Below are positions 49,662 to 59,458 of a stretch of 64,000 nucleotides of DNA, piece after piece. The DNA lies in NCBI GenBank assembly GCA_946631295.1, contig CAMOZY010000005.1:1-64000 (forward strand). The letters run 5' to 3'. Made by a program: the position numbers and the translations under genes. Positions within the stretch are counted from its first letter, which is position 1; the number at the start of each line of letters is the position of its first letter. This DNA comes from an uncultured Lachnospiraceae bacterium. Lineage in GTDB: Bacteria; Bacillota; Clostridia; Lachnospirales; Lachnospiraceae. The notes under the pieces are model-generated. The model made no database searches. It saw only the letters and a program-made list of their open reading frames with translations, and was not told where the DNA came from.

Positions 49662-51344
49662 ATGGATACATTCATGGATCAGTTATCACAGAAGCTGAAT
49701 GCTCAGCAGATCATCCGCGCAAACGGTGAGGCCGAATCCGAGGCTATGGGAGTTATGAGAGCCCAGGTCAGGGAGTATCAGGAGTGCCTTGACAGAATGA
49801 AGACAGTTGCCGATGAGCTCGGAGGACTTCAGCAGACCATAGCTGCTCTTCCGGATCTCAGTGCGGGTGCAAGTGACAGTGCTCTTGAGGGCCTGAAGGA
49901 AGAGATGGCTTCCATGAACAGGGCTAATGAGGATCATCTTCAGCAGCTGCAGAACAATCTTCTTGCAGGCCAGAATGATTTTATCGCACGTCAGCAGGAC
50001 CTTGCCCAGAGCCAGAACGATTTCATGAACAGGCAGAGCGAGATGCTCGAAAGCCGCAGCAATGAGCTCAAGGAGCAGATTGAGGCTATCAGACTTTCAA
50101 ATGAAGAGCATCTTGAAAAAATAAGGAATGATATCGCTGAATCCGGAAATGATGATCTTAAGGAAAGGCTTAACCGCCTTGAAGCACAGATCGGTAATCA
50201 GCTTGGAGATCTTAAACAGGAAGTCAGCCTTCAGATAGATGCTATAAAGGCTGCTAATGACGAAAGACTCGACAGGATCGGAAGCGATATTGCAGGATCT
50301 AGGGATGAGGGCGAACTTAATGCCAGACTTGACCGCCTTGAGGCCCAGATAGGAAGCCAGTTCACAGATCTCAGACAGGATATCAGCACCGAGATGGAAA
50401 TCAGGCTTGATGACCTTAAGCAGGGCATGAATAATGATTCCGACAGCAGATTCGGAACTCTTAAGGAAGATCTCAAAAACGACCTTGCCTCTAATGATAA
50501 TGAAGAGCTTAATGCAAGGCTTGACCGCCTCGAAGCGCAGATTGGCAGTCAGCTTACCGATCTTAAACAGGGTGTCAGTGCAGATATCGAGACAAGACTC
50601 GGAGACCTTAAGCAGGGTTTCAGCACTGATATTGAAACCAAGCTCGGAGACCTGAAGCAGGGCATGTCTTCGGACATTGACACAACTCTTGAACTTCTCA
50701 AGGATGATTTTGGCACTCAGCTCGGTGCGGTAAGGACCGCAAATGAAGAATCTCTTTCCAAATTGAGCGGAGAACTTGTCGCTTCGTCTTCCGATGCCGA
50801 TATTATGGAACTAATTGAGGTCCTCAGGGATGAAGTTTCTGCGATGAAGCTTCAGATGGAAAATGTCAGGTCTAATAATGATCAGTACCTTCAGCAGATG
50901 CAGAGCAATCTGAGAAAGGGACAGGAGCAGATGCTCCAGAGTCAGTCCTCTCTTTCGCAGGCTCTCGGAAATGCCGACATCCATAAGGAATGTGTCCGCG
51001 TATACAGAAATGTTCAGGCATCCATACAGGATGAAAATGCAAAGCAGCTCGAGAGCATCAGACAGGAGAATGCTGCCCAGCTCGAGAGCATCAAGACTGA
51101 CAGCAGCAAGCATATTACCATAATTAAGGACGAAAGTGCGAAATTACTCGGAAGTCTTCGTAATGACAGCAGTAAACAGCTTGAGGGACTCAGGGAAGAA
51201 AATTCCAAGTTCCTTGTAAATGTCAAGTCGGAGACATCCAAAATAGAGGAACAGGTAAAGGGTGTTAAGAAACTTGCAATCTTTGCTCTTATAGCATCGA
51301 TCCTTTCGATCCTTGCTCCCTTTATAGCCAGATTCCTGATGTGA
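49662..51344 (+). CDS. coiled-coil repeat protein with C-terminal TM anchor
   Basis: Repeated LNARLDRLEAQIGSQxxDLKQ blocks, seven 11-residue repeats, terminal LAIFALIASILSILAPFIARFLM. Confidence 0.8.
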   Translation: MDTFMDQLSQKLNAQQIIRANGEAESEAMGVMRAQVREYQECLDRMKTVADELGGLQQTIAALPDLSAGASDSALEGLKEEMASMNRANEDHLQQLQNNLLAGQNDFIARQQDLAQSQNDFMNRQSEMLESRSNELKEQIEAIRLSNEEHLEKIRNDIAESGNDDLKERLNRLEAQIGNQLGDLKQEVSLQIDAIKAANDERLDRIGSDIAGSRDEGELNARLDRLEAQIGSQFTDLRQDISTEMEIRLDDLKQGMNNDSDSRFGTLKEDLKNDLASNDNEELNARLDRLEAQIGSQLTDLKQGVSADIETRLGDLKQGFSTDIETKLGDLKQGMSSDIDTTLELLKDDFGTQLGAVRTANEESLSKLSGELVASSSDADIMELIEVLRDEVSAMKLQMENVRSNNDQYLQQMQSNLRKGQEQMLQSQSSLSQALGNADIHKECVRVYRNVQASIQDENAKQLESIRQENAAQLESIKTDSSKHITIIKDESAKLLGSLRNDSSKQLEGLREENSKFLVNVKSETSKIEEQVKGVKKLAIFALIASILSILAPFIARFLM

Positions 51345-51371
51345 TAAAGCCTTAGTACGTATAGACAAATG

Positions 51372-52940
51372 TTTTTTTCGAAAAAAAGAGAATTTATCTT
51401 CATAGTCTCTTCAGTCATCACGATATTTGTGTGCTTTATTTGGGTACATGGATATTCTCCTTTTTCGGAAGGTTCCGATGACTATTTCCACATGTATATA
51501 AATGATGTGAAGATCGGAGATTTTTCAAGTCACAGAGAGGCGGAAGACCTCTTTCTTGAAGCGCGCCGTAATGTGGCTGCGGGATATCCGGGTATGACCT
51601 TCATGGATTTTGATGTAAGGATCGAATCGGAGAACGTCCTTACGGGAGAACTGACCCCGAAAGATGAGGCACTTTCTGCTGCAGAGCAGGTGTTCGTTTC
51701 TTCACTCAAGGAAACACTTTCTCCCTCTTATACGGTCAAAATGGGTGATTACATGGTCACTCTGGCCGGTAAGTCCGATGTAGAGACTCTTCTTAACGAG
51801 GCAATCGAAAGATATAACCCCGGTGGGAGATTTAAGGTAAGACTTGTAAGGGCACCGGGCTCAGAGTTCAATGTCCTTACTGCGGAGATCTATGATTCCT
51901 TCACGGAAACAGAACGCTCCGGCGGGCTTGAAATTCCTGAAGGCGGTGTGCAGTCATATATTTCTGCCCAGGGAATACAGGATGATGCCGGTGAGGAGAT
52001 CATTACTTTCCAGGATTATGACACGGGACTTATTTCGATAAATTTCGTGGAACCGATCGTTATTGCTGAAGGATATGTTCCTGCTTCACAGCTGACCGAC
52101 CTTTCCGTTGCGATAGAGGATGTTACCAAGGAACACGAAACTGCCTATGAATATACTATCGTTTCGGGAGATACTCTCAGCGGTATCTCACTTAACCTGA
52201 ATATAGCTATCGATGATCTTCTGGCACTTAACTCGGATAAGCTGGAAAATGCAAACTCCACCCTTCACATAAATGATACTCTTGTCATAACAGTTCCTGA
52301 ACCGGAACTTTCCATAGAACATGTAGAGAGAAACTATGTGGATGAGGATTACGACGCAGATGTCATAATAATCCCCCGCGATGACTGGTACACCACAGAG
52401 ACAAATGTCATCCAGCAGCCTTCGGCAGGACATCACAGAGCTATCGTGGACCAGCATTTTATAAATGATACCGAGAGCGAGAGAGTTGTTCTTATAGAAG
52501 AGGTTGATATAGAGGCGGTTCCCAAGATAATGGAGAGGGGAACGAAGATACCACCTACCTACGTAAAGCCTCTCTGGGGCGGAAGGATCAGTTCGTATTT
52601 CGGATACAGAAATGCGCCCAATGCATATGCAACCTCGTATCACAGAGGTATAGACTGGGCAACTCCTACCGGAACTTCCATAATGGCTTCCTGCGGTGGT
52701 ACTGTTGTTCAGGCGGGATGGTCCGGAAGCTACGGATACATGATCCTCATACAGCATCCCGGCGGAATGCAGACCAGATACGCACACCTTTCAAGGATAA
52801 ATGTATCTGTCGGACAGACCGTAAGCCAGGGAGAAGTTATTGCAAGAAGCGGAAACACCGGTAATTCCACCGGTCCTCACCTGCACTTTGAGATGCTGCT
52901 TAACGGCACTCCCGTTAACCCGCTCAACTACCTGTCGTAA
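51372..52940 (+). CDS. M23 endopeptidase with LysM and G5-like region
   Basis: YTIVSGDTLSGISLNLNIAIDDLLALN LysM; HRGIDWATPTGTSIMA...GPHLHFEMLLNGTPVNPLNYL M23. Confidence 0.93.
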   Translation, partial: FFSKKREFIFIVSSVITIFVCFIWVHGYSPFSEGSDDYFHMYINDVKIGDFSSHREAEDLFLEARRNVAAGYPGMTFMDFDVRIESENVLTGELTPKDEALSAAEQVFVSSLKETLSPSYTVKMGDYMVTLAGKSDVETLLNEAIERYNPGGRFKVRLVRAPGSEFNVLTAEIYDSFTETERSGGLEIPEGGVQSYISAQGIQDDAGEEIITFQDYDTGLISINFVEPIVIAEGYVPASQLTDLSVAIEDVTKEHETAYEYTIVSGDTLSGISLNLNIAIDDLLALNSDKLENANSTLHINDTLVITVPEPELSIEHVERNYVDEDYDADVIIIPRDDWYTTETNVIQQPSAGHHRAIVDQHFINDTESERVVLIEEVDIEAVPKIMERGTKIPPTYVKPLWGGRISSYFGYRNAPNAYATSYHRGIDWATPTGTSIMASCGGTVVQAGWSGSYGYMILIQHPGGMQTRYAHLSRINVSVGQTVSQGEVIARSGNTGNSTGPHLHFEMLLNGTPVNPLNYLS

Positions 52941-52995
52941 GTAATTGGTTCCTAAACTCTTAAAAATATCAGAAAAAGGGAATGGAGAAAAAGAA

Positions 52996-54630
52996 ATGCC
53001 TATCACAGATTACCTGGTAAAAAATGCAAAGGAGTTTGGGGATGAAGTTGCTCTTATCGAACTGAATCCCGAACAGAAGGAAAACAGACGAATCAGCTGG
53101 AAGGAATATTCCCTTATCCAACAGACTGAGGACCAGCCTTACAGAAGAGAGATAACATGGAGAGTCTTCGATGAAAAGGCTAACCGTGTTGCCAACATGC
53201 TCCTTGAAAGAGGCGTGAAAAGAAACGATAAGGTTGCAATCCTTATGATGAACTGCCTTGAATGGCTGCCCATCTATATGGGAATCCTTAAGAGCGGTGC
53301 CATCGCGGTTCCCTTTAATTTCAGATATTCTGCTGATGAGATCCTGTACTGTGCCGATCTTGCAGAGGTTGATGTTCTCCTTTTCGGACCCGAATTCATC
53401 GGGCGTATCGAATCAATTGTTGACAAGCTCCAGCAAAACAGACTGCTCATCTTTGTTGGTGAGACCTGTCCTACTTTTGCGGAAAGCTACAGAGAGATGG
53501 TTGCAGACTGCTCCAGCATTGCTCCCGAGATTGAATTAAGGGACACCGATGATGCAGCAATCTATTTCTCGTCCGGAACCACAGGATTCCCCAAGGCAAT
53601 CCTTCATAAGCACCTCAGCCTCATGACTGCTGCAACTGTTGAGCAGCACCATCATAATACCCAGCATGATGACTGCTTCCTCTGCATCCCTCCCCTTTAC
53701 CACACCGGAGCCAAGATGCACTGGATGGGAAGTCTTGTCAGCGGATCAAGAGCCGTGCTTCTCAAGGGAACTAAGCCTTCCTATATATTCGATGCTGTAT
53801 CCCGCGAAAAGTGCACCATAGTCTGGCTGCTCGTGCCCTGGGCTCAGGATATCCTTGATTCACTCGACAGCGGAGACCTTAAGCTTTCCGATTATGAGCT
53901 TGACCAGTGGAGACTCATGCATATCGGAGCACAGCCCGTTCCCCCTTCACTTATCAGAAGATGGATGACATACTTCCCGAATCATCAGTACGATACCAAC
54001 TACGGACTCAGCGAGTCCATCGGCCCCGGCTGCGTACACCTCGGAGTCGAGAATATTCACAAGGTCGGTGCCATCGGAGTTCCCGGATACGGATGGGAAT
54101 GCAAGATTGTTGACGAGAACGGCAATGCCGTAAAAAAGGGCGAAGCCGGAGAGCTCTGCGTAAAGGGTAACGGCGTCATGACCTGCTACTACAGAAATCC
54201 TGAAGCAACCGCAGAGGTGCTCAAGGACGGCTGGCTATACACCGGAGACGTAGCAATGCAGGATGAAGATGGCTTCATTTTCCTCGTAGACCGCAAGAAG
54301 GACGTTATCGTTTCGGGCGGTGAGAACCTTTATCCCGTTCAGATCGAGGATTACCTCAGAAAGCATGACAAGATCAAGGACGTCGCAGTCATCGGACTTC
54401 CTGACCCCAGACTCGGAGAGATTGCCGGCGCCATCATTTCCATAAAGGATGGCATGACCTGCACCGAAGAAGAGATCGAAGAATTCTGCCAGGGCCTTCC
54501 CCGCTACAAGCGCCCCCGTAAGATCATTTTCGACGACGTTCCCCGCAACCCTACCGGCAAGATCGAAAAGCCCGTCCTCCGCAAGCGCTACAGCGTCGAA
54601 GGCCTCGTAGGAAAAGAGAACGAGCTGTAA
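52996..54630 (+). CDS. class I adenylate-forming ligase (acyl-CoA synthetase-like)
   Basis: YFSSGTTGFPKAI, NYGLSESIGPG, YTGDVAMQDEDGFIFLVDRKKDVIVSGGENLYP, PRNPTGKIEKPVLR. Confidence 0.94.
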   Translation: MPITDYLVKNAKEFGDEVALIELNPEQKENRRISWKEYSLIQQTEDQPYRREITWRVFDEKANRVANMLLERGVKRNDKVAILMMNCLEWLPIYMGILKSGAIAVPFNFRYSADEILYCADLAEVDVLLFGPEFIGRIESIVDKLQQNRLLIFVGETCPTFAESYREMVADCSSIAPEIELRDTDDAAIYFSSGTTGFPKAILHKHLSLMTAATVEQHHHNTQHDDCFLCIPPLYHTGAKMHWMGSLVSGSRAVLLKGTKPSYIFDAVSREKCTIVWLLVPWAQDILDSLDSGDLKLSDYELDQWRLMHIGAQPVPPSLIRRWMTYFPNHQYDTNYGLSESIGPGCVHLGVENIHKVGAIGVPGYGWECKIVDENGNAVKKGEAGELCVKGNGVMTCYYRNPEATAEVLKDGWLYTGDVAMQDEDGFIFLVDRKKDVIVSGGENLYPVQIEDYLRKHDKIKDVAVIGLPDPRLGEIAGAIISIKDGMTCTEEEIEEFCQGLPRYKRPRKIIFDDVPRNPTGKIEKPVLRKRYSVEGLVGKENEL

Positions 54631-54697
54631 TACTTATTAGAATAATTAACCAATGCGCGTGCCGCCCGTCACTAAATTGATTTTTTTAAGAAAAGTA

Positions 54698-54726
54698 TTG
54701 ACGCCGCTATGCCTATATGCTAAAGT
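54698..54726 (+). promoter_or_regulatory. extended -10 promoter for rpmG-secE-nusG
   Basis: TTGACG-N17-TAAAGT with TGC immediately upstream of -10. Confidence 0.65.
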
Positions 54727-54792
54727 GACTAAGCGGCTGATGTTTAGGCCTATTTTTTTCGCTCAATATTTTGAGCAGGAAAGGAAAGATAT

Positions 54793-54942
54793 ATGCGTAC
54801 AAAGATCACACTTGCTTGCACCGAGTGCAAACAGCGCAACTACAACACTACCAAGGAAAAGAAGAACATGCCTGACCGCATGGAGATCAAGAAGTACTGC
54901 AGATTTTGCAAGAAGCACACACTTCACAAGGAAACAAAGTAA
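54793..54942 (+). CDS. rpmG: 50S ribosomal protein L33 (absent from supplied ORF list)
   Basis: [49 protein letters not shown]. Confidence 0.97.
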   Translation: MRTKITLACTECKQRNYNTTKEKKNMPDRMEIKKYCRFCKKHTLHKETK

Positions 54943-54970
54943 TCCTGCATTACTTTAAGGAGAATAGCTG

Positions 54971-55189
54971 ATGGCAGATTCTAATAATAAGGAAAAGAAG
55001 ATCAGCTTCTGGAGCGGCGTGAAGGCAGAGTTTGGCAAGATCGTATGGCCGAACGGTAAGCAGGCCTTCAGGCAGTCTGTTGCTGTTATCCTGATCTCGG
55101 TTGTGGCCGGTATAATCATCGGTCTCATTGATGCTGCGGCTAAGAGCGGCGTTAACTGGATCACATCTTTTCAATCTTTAAATTTCTAA
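54971..55189 (+). CDS. secE: preprotein translocase SecE
   Basis: FWSGVKAEFGKIVWPNGKQAFRQSVAVILISVVAGIIIGLID. Confidence 0.96.
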   Translation: MADSNNKEKKISFWSGVKAEFGKIVWPNGKQAFRQSVAVILISVVAGIIIGLIDAAAKSGVNWITSFQSLNF

Positions 55190-55201
55190 GGAGGACCACA
55201 G

Positions 55202-55762
55202 ATGGGCGAAGCAGAAGCAAAATGGTATGTGGTCCATACTTATTCCGGCTATGAGAACAAAGTAAAGCTGGACCTTGAGAAGACCATTGCCAATAACAGT
55301 AAGATAGCTGACAAGATTCTTGGCGTCGAGGTTCCTACCGAAAGCGTTATCGAGGTAAAGGACGGCAAGAAGAAGGTTGTTGACCGTAAGATGTGCCCCG
55401 GCTATGTCATCGTCCACATGGAGATGAACGACAGCACATGGTATATCGTAAGAAATACCAGAGGCGTCACCGGATTCGTAGGTCCCGGAAGCAAGCCCGT
55501 GCCCCTTACCGAGGAGGAACTTATCAATCTTAAGATAGGTAAGCCCCAGCCCGGAGCAGGCACAGAGGAGAAGGCTCCCAAGAAGGATTACGGCATCAAG
55601 GTCGGAGATCTTATCGCAGTTGTTGACGGTACCTGGAGAGATACCGAGGGCAAGGCTCTTAAGATTGATGACAGTAAGCAGACAGTTACCATTAATGTCG
55701 AGATGTTCGGAAGAGAGACACCTCTCGAAGTTCCTCTCGATAAAGTAAGAAGAATGGGCTGA
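55202..55762 (+). CDS. nusG: transcription termination/antitermination protein NusG
   Basis: WYVVHTYSGYENKVKLDLEK; KMCPGYVIVHMEMND; VDGTWRDTEG. Confidence 0.96.
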   Translation: MGEAEAKWYVVHTYSGYENKVKLDLEKTIANNSKIADKILGVEVPTESVIEVKDGKKKVVDRKMCPGYVIVHMEMNDSTWYIVRNTRGVTGFVGPGSKPVPLTEEELINLKIGKPQPGAGTEEKAPKKDYGIKVGDLIAVVDGTWRDTEGKALKIDDSKQTVTINVEMFGRETPLEVPLDKVRRMG

Positions 55763-55809
55763 TAAACGGTATTTCAGGGCAATGCCCTAAAATATAAATT
55801 TTTAAACCA

Positions 55810-55858
55810 GTGGGAGTGTGCCTCCGGGCACGATCACCACGAACCCGGAGAAATCCGG
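55810..55858 (+). promoter_or_regulatory. candidate L1/L11 operon mRNA leader
   Basis: GTGG...GTGCC-TCCG-GGCAC...CCAC nested stem followed by CCGGA-GAAA-TCCGG, just upstream of rplK. Confidence 0.55.
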
Positions 55859-55880
55859 TGAATAATCAGGAGGTGCCATT

Positions 55881-56306
55881 ATGGCAAAAAAAGTAGAAGG
55901 CTATATCAAGTTACAGATTCCGGCCGGCAAGGCAACACCCGCGCCCCCGGTAGGTCCTGCACTTGGACAGCATGGTGTTAATATCGTTGAGTTCACCAAG
56001 CAGTTCAACGCAAGAACCGCAGACAAGGGTGACACCATCATCCCTGTCGTCATCACAGTTTATGCAGACAGATCTTTCAGCTTCATCACCAAGACTCCCC
56101 CTGCTGCAGTTCTTATAAAGAAGGCAGCAAAGGTCCAGAAGGCTTCAGGCGTACCTAACAAGAACAAGGTAGGAAGCATCACCAAGGCTCAGGTCAGAGA
56201 GATCGCTGAGACCAAGATGCCCGACCTCAATGCAGCTTCCATCGAGGCAGCAATTAGCATGATCGAAGGTACCGCACGCAGCATGGGTATCACTATCAGT
56301 GAGTAA
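55881..56306 (+). CDS. rplK: 50S ribosomal protein L11
   Basis: [38 protein letters not shown]. Confidence 0.98.
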   Translation: MAKKVEGYIKLQIPAGKATPAPPVGPALGQHGVNIVEFTKQFNARTADKGDTIIPVVITVYADRSFSFITKTPPAAVLIKKAAKVQKASGVPNKNKVGSITKAQVREIAETKMPDLNAASIEAAISMIEGTARSMGITISE

Positions 56307-56356
56307 CACTTTGGGAGACAGGAAAACTGTCGATTGAACCTAGGAGGAAAATAATA

Positions 56357-57049
56357 ATGAAGCATGGCAAGAAATATTCAGAGGCAGCTAAGCTCGTCGA
56401 GCGCGGAACCTTCTATGATCCCGCTGACGCAGTAGCACTTGTTAAGAAGACTGCTTCCGCAAAATTTGATGAAACTGTAGAACTTCACATCCGCACAGGA
56501 TGCGACGGAAGACACGCTGATCAGCAGATCCGTGGTGCAGTAGTTCTCCCCAGCGGTACCGGTAAGGACGTTAAAGTACTTGTATTCGCTAAGGGTGATA
56601 AGCTGACCGAGGCTCAGAACGCTGGCGCTGATTTCGTTGGTGGCGAGGAACTCATTCCCAAGATCCAGAACGAGGGATGGTTCGAATTCGACGTTGTTGT
56701 TGCAACCCCTGACATGATGGGTGTTGTAGGACGTCTTGGTAAGGTTCTCGGACCTAAGGGCCTCATGCCCAACCCCAAGGCAGGAACCGTTACCATGGAT
56801 GTTACCAAGGCTATCGCCGATATCAAAGCAGGTAAGATCGAGTACAGACTCGACAAGGCTAACATCGTACATGTTCCCGTAGGAAAGGTTTCTTTCACCG
56901 AGGAGCAGCTTAAGGCTAACTACGATGCAGTTATCGATGCAGTTCTCAAGGCTAAGCCCAGCACCCTTAAGGGACAGTATCTCAAGAGCGTTACTCTTGC
57001 TACTACCATGGGCCCTGGCATCCACGTAACTACCGCTAAGTACTCATAA
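56357..57049 (+). CDS. rplA: 50S ribosomal protein L1
   Basis: [44 protein letters not shown]. Confidence 0.98.
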   Translation: MKHGKKYSEAAKLVERGTFYDPADAVALVKKTASAKFDETVELHIRTGCDGRHADQQIRGAVVLPSGTGKDVKVLVFAKGDKLTEAQNAGADFVGGEELIPKIQNEGWFEFDVVVATPDMMGVVGRLGKVLGPKGLMPNPKAGTVTMDVTKAIADIKAGKIEYRLDKANIVHVPVGKVSFTEEQLKANYDAVIDAVLKAKPSTLKGQYLKSVTLATTMGPGIHVTTAKYS

Positions 57050-57114
57050 TTCTTATCAATATTGAAATGGTCCTTGACACAGGGCAGACATTTATGTTAT
57101 CTTGTGCAAGGTCT

Positions 57115-57225
57115 AAATAAGCCGAAGACAGCAGGCATCGGGAAACCGTTGTAAGTCCAGCCGAGGTGATGACATTACGATTCATCTTCATCTCCCGTGT
57201 CTTCAGATACGGGAGATTTTTTTCG
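57115..57225 (+). promoter_or_regulatory. ribosomal protein L10 leader with terminator
   Basis: GCCGAAGACAGCAGGC...TAAGTCCAGCCGAGG followed by ATCTCCCGT...ACGGGAGATTTTTTT. Confidence 0.88.
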
Positions 57226-57259
57226 GCCTCGTACTAAAAATCTAACAGGAGGTAAGAAA

Positions 57260-57811
57260 ATGGCAAAGATCGAAGAGAAGAAGCCGATCATTGAGGAGAT
57301 CAGTGAATACGTCAAGGACGCCCAGTCCGTTGTTGCGGTTGATTACCGCGGACTCACTGTTGCTCAGGATACCGAGCTTCGTAAGAGCCTTCGTGAAGCA
57401 GGAGTTGTGTACAAGGTTTACAAGAATACTTTCCTTACAAGAGCATTCGAGGGAACTGATTTCGCACAGCTTGACGGCGTTCTCGAAGGACCTACCGCAG
57501 TTGCTATCTCCAAGGATGATGCAACCGCACCTGCAAGAGTCATTGCAAAGTTCGCAAAGACTGCTCCCGCACTTGAGATCAAGGGCGGTGTCGTAGAAGG
57601 AAACTTCTATGATGCAACCGGAATGGCAGCAATTTCCCAGATCCCTTCAAAGGAAGAGCTCCTTTCCAAATTCCTTGGAAGCATTCAGAGCCCTATCACC
57701 AATTTTGCACGCTGCATCAAGCAGATCGCAGAAAAGGGTGGCGAAGGTGCTCCTGCAGCAGAAGCACCTGCTGAGGAAGCTCCCGCAGCTGAGGCTCCCG
57801 CAGAGGCATAA
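57260..57811 (+). CDS. rplJ: 50S ribosomal protein L10
   Basis: MAKIEEKKPIIEEISEYVKDAQSVVAVDYRGLTVAQDTELRKSLREAGV. Confidence 0.96.
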   Translation: MAKIEEKKPIIEEISEYVKDAQSVVAVDYRGLTVAQDTELRKSLREAGVVYKVYKNTFLTRAFEGTDFAQLDGVLEGPTAVAISKDDATAPARVIAKFAKTAPALEIKGGVVEGNFYDATGMAAISQIPSKEELLSKFLGSIQSPITNFARCIKQIAEKGGEGAPAAEAPAEEAPAAEAPAEA

Positions 57812-57865
57812 ACAGCTCTGCACTATCATTTAACAAGTAATCAATCTTTTATGGAGGAAATAAAA

Positions 57866-58237
57866 ATGGCTAAGTTATCTGCACAGGAAATTCTTGATGC
57901 AATTAAGGAGCTCAGCGTTCTTGAGCTCAATGATCTTGTAAAGGCTGTTGAGGATGAGTTCGGCGTATCCGCTGCAGCAGGTATGGTTGTAGCAGCAGGC
58001 CCCGCAGCAGGCCCTGTTGAGGAGAAGACCGAGTTCGACGTTGAGCTTACTGAAGCTGGCGCTGAGAAGGTTAAGGTTATCAAGGTTGTTCGTGAGATCA
58101 CCGGACTTGGACTTAAGGAAGCTAAGGACGCAGTTGAGGCTGCTCCCAAGGTTATCAAAGAGGCAGCTGCTAAGGCAGAGGCTGAGGAGATCAAGAAGAA
58201 GCTCGAGGAAGTTGGAGCTAAGGTTACTCTTAAGTAA
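57866..58237 (+). CDS. rplL: 50S ribosomal protein L7/L12
   Basis: [35 protein letters not shown]...[16 protein letters not shown]. Confidence 0.98.
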   Translation: MAKLSAQEILDAIKELSVLELNDLVKAVEDEFGVSAAAGMVVAAGPAAGPVEEKTEFDVELTEAGAEKVKVIKVVREITGLGLKEAKDAVEAAPKVIKEAAAKAEAEEIKKKLEEVGAKVTLK

Positions 58238-58259
58238 TCCATTCTTTTTGAACACTGAT

Positions 58260-58287
58260 GCGGGACGCTTATGCGTCCCGCTTTTTT
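58260..58287 (+). terminator. intrinsic terminator after rplL
   Basis: GCGGGACGC-TTAT-GCGTCCCGC-TTTTTT. Confidence 0.93.
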
Positions 58288-58390
58288 ATTTTCAAATGTG
58301 ACTTTTTCAAAAAAAAATCCGTCTGTTACTGTGAAAAGACGCAATCGGTTTAAGAATTGTTTAATATCGTTTAAAAATCCCTTACTTTCC

Positions 58391-58446
58391 TTGCGTTTTA
58401 TACTTACTGTGTTATGATATCAAAGTATGGTTGCGAAAACGTTTTA
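58391..58446 (+). promoter_or_regulatory. promoter plus palindromic site ahead of ABC module
   Basis: TTGCGT-N16-TATGAT then GAAAACGTTTTA at 58435-58446. Confidence 0.5.
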
Positions 58447-58516
58447 ATTAACTAGATATAGTATTTGCTGAATTGCCGGGCTTATACCCCGGGCAGCACT
58501 CACAGAGGATTGATTG

Positions 58517-59458
58517 ATGGAAAAGCCTGTTATACAGGTCAAAAATTTATATAAGATATACCGCATCGGCGAAAACAAAGTACGCGCACTGAATGGCGTC
58601 GATTTTACCATAAAAAAAGGAGAGTTCTGCTGTATAGTGGGAACCTCCGGCTCCGGAAAATCAACACTGCTCAACATGATGGCGGGACTCGAACCCCCGA
58701 CCAAGGGACAGATAGTGATCGCCGGGGAACATATCGAGAAGAAGAACGAAAGCCAGCTCGTAATGTTCAGGCAGGCACATGTCGGATTTATCTTTCAGTC
58801 GTATAATCTGATGCCCAATCTGACCGCGATAGAAAATGTTGCATTACCGCTCACATTCCAGGGAGTTCCCAGGGAGATCCGGGAAAAGAGGGCCGCGAAG
58901 ATGCTCAGAATGGTCGGCCTCGGGAAGTTCATGGATCACAGGCCCGGTCAGATGTCCGGAGGTCAGCAGCAGAGAGTCGGAATTGCAAGGGCATTGGTTG
59001 TAAATCCTGAGATTGTTTTTGCGGATGAGCCCACCGGTAACCTTGATTCGAACACAACTCTCGAAGTGCTGAAACTCATGCAGAGGATCGTCCATGAAAA
59101 AGGCCAGACCATGGTAATGGTAACCCATGATAACTATCTGGCATCGTTCGGCGATAAGGTCATCCATATAAGAGATGGTAAGATAATCAAGGTTGAAGAA
59201 CATCCGGGTGGCGCAGCTGAGAGTATGGAAACCATGACATCGGATAACTTTCCGGGAGGTACGCTTGCAGTACCGGGTGAGACCATCAGCATCACTGATA
59301 CATCGCCACAGACCGTGCAGCAGCCGGCATATACAGCACAGCCCGATATGACTGCAGTACAGCAGCCGGTATATACGGCTGGGCCGGATATAAATACAGC
59401 ACAGCAACCGATTTATACAGTTCCGGGTGAGGAGAATAAGATAAATGAAAACGTATAA
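58517..59458 (+). CDS. MacB-like ABC transporter ATP-binding protein with repetitive C-terminal tail
   Basis: VGTSGSGKSTLLNMMAGLEPP, MSGGQQQRVGIARALV, ADEPTGNLDS; 14-aa QQPxYTAxPDxxTx repeats at C-terminus. Confidence 0.93.
   Translation: MEKPVIQVKNLYKIYRIGENKVRALNGVDFTIKKGEFCCIVGTSGSGKSTLLNMMAGLEPPTKGQIVIAGEHIEKKNESQLVMFRQAHVGFIFQSYNLMPNLTAIENVALPLTFQGVPREIREKRAAKMLRMVGLGKFMDHRPGQMSGGQQQRVGIARALVVNPEIVFADEPTGNLDSNTTLEVLKLMQRIVHEKGQTMVMVTHDNYLASFGDKVIHIRDGKIIKVEEHPGGAAESMETMTSDNFPGGTLAVPGETISITDTSPQTVQQPAYTAQPDMTAVQQPVYTAGPDINTAQQPIYTVPGEENKINENV

Noticed and set aside
57115-57225. Structured region before rplJ as a novel RNA
   Set aside because: Matches the known ribosomal L10 leader layout
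57730-57811. Ala/Pro/Glu-rich repeats at the L10 C-terminus
   Set aside because: Low-complexity acidic tail that I believe is common in related Clostridia; not convincing as novel
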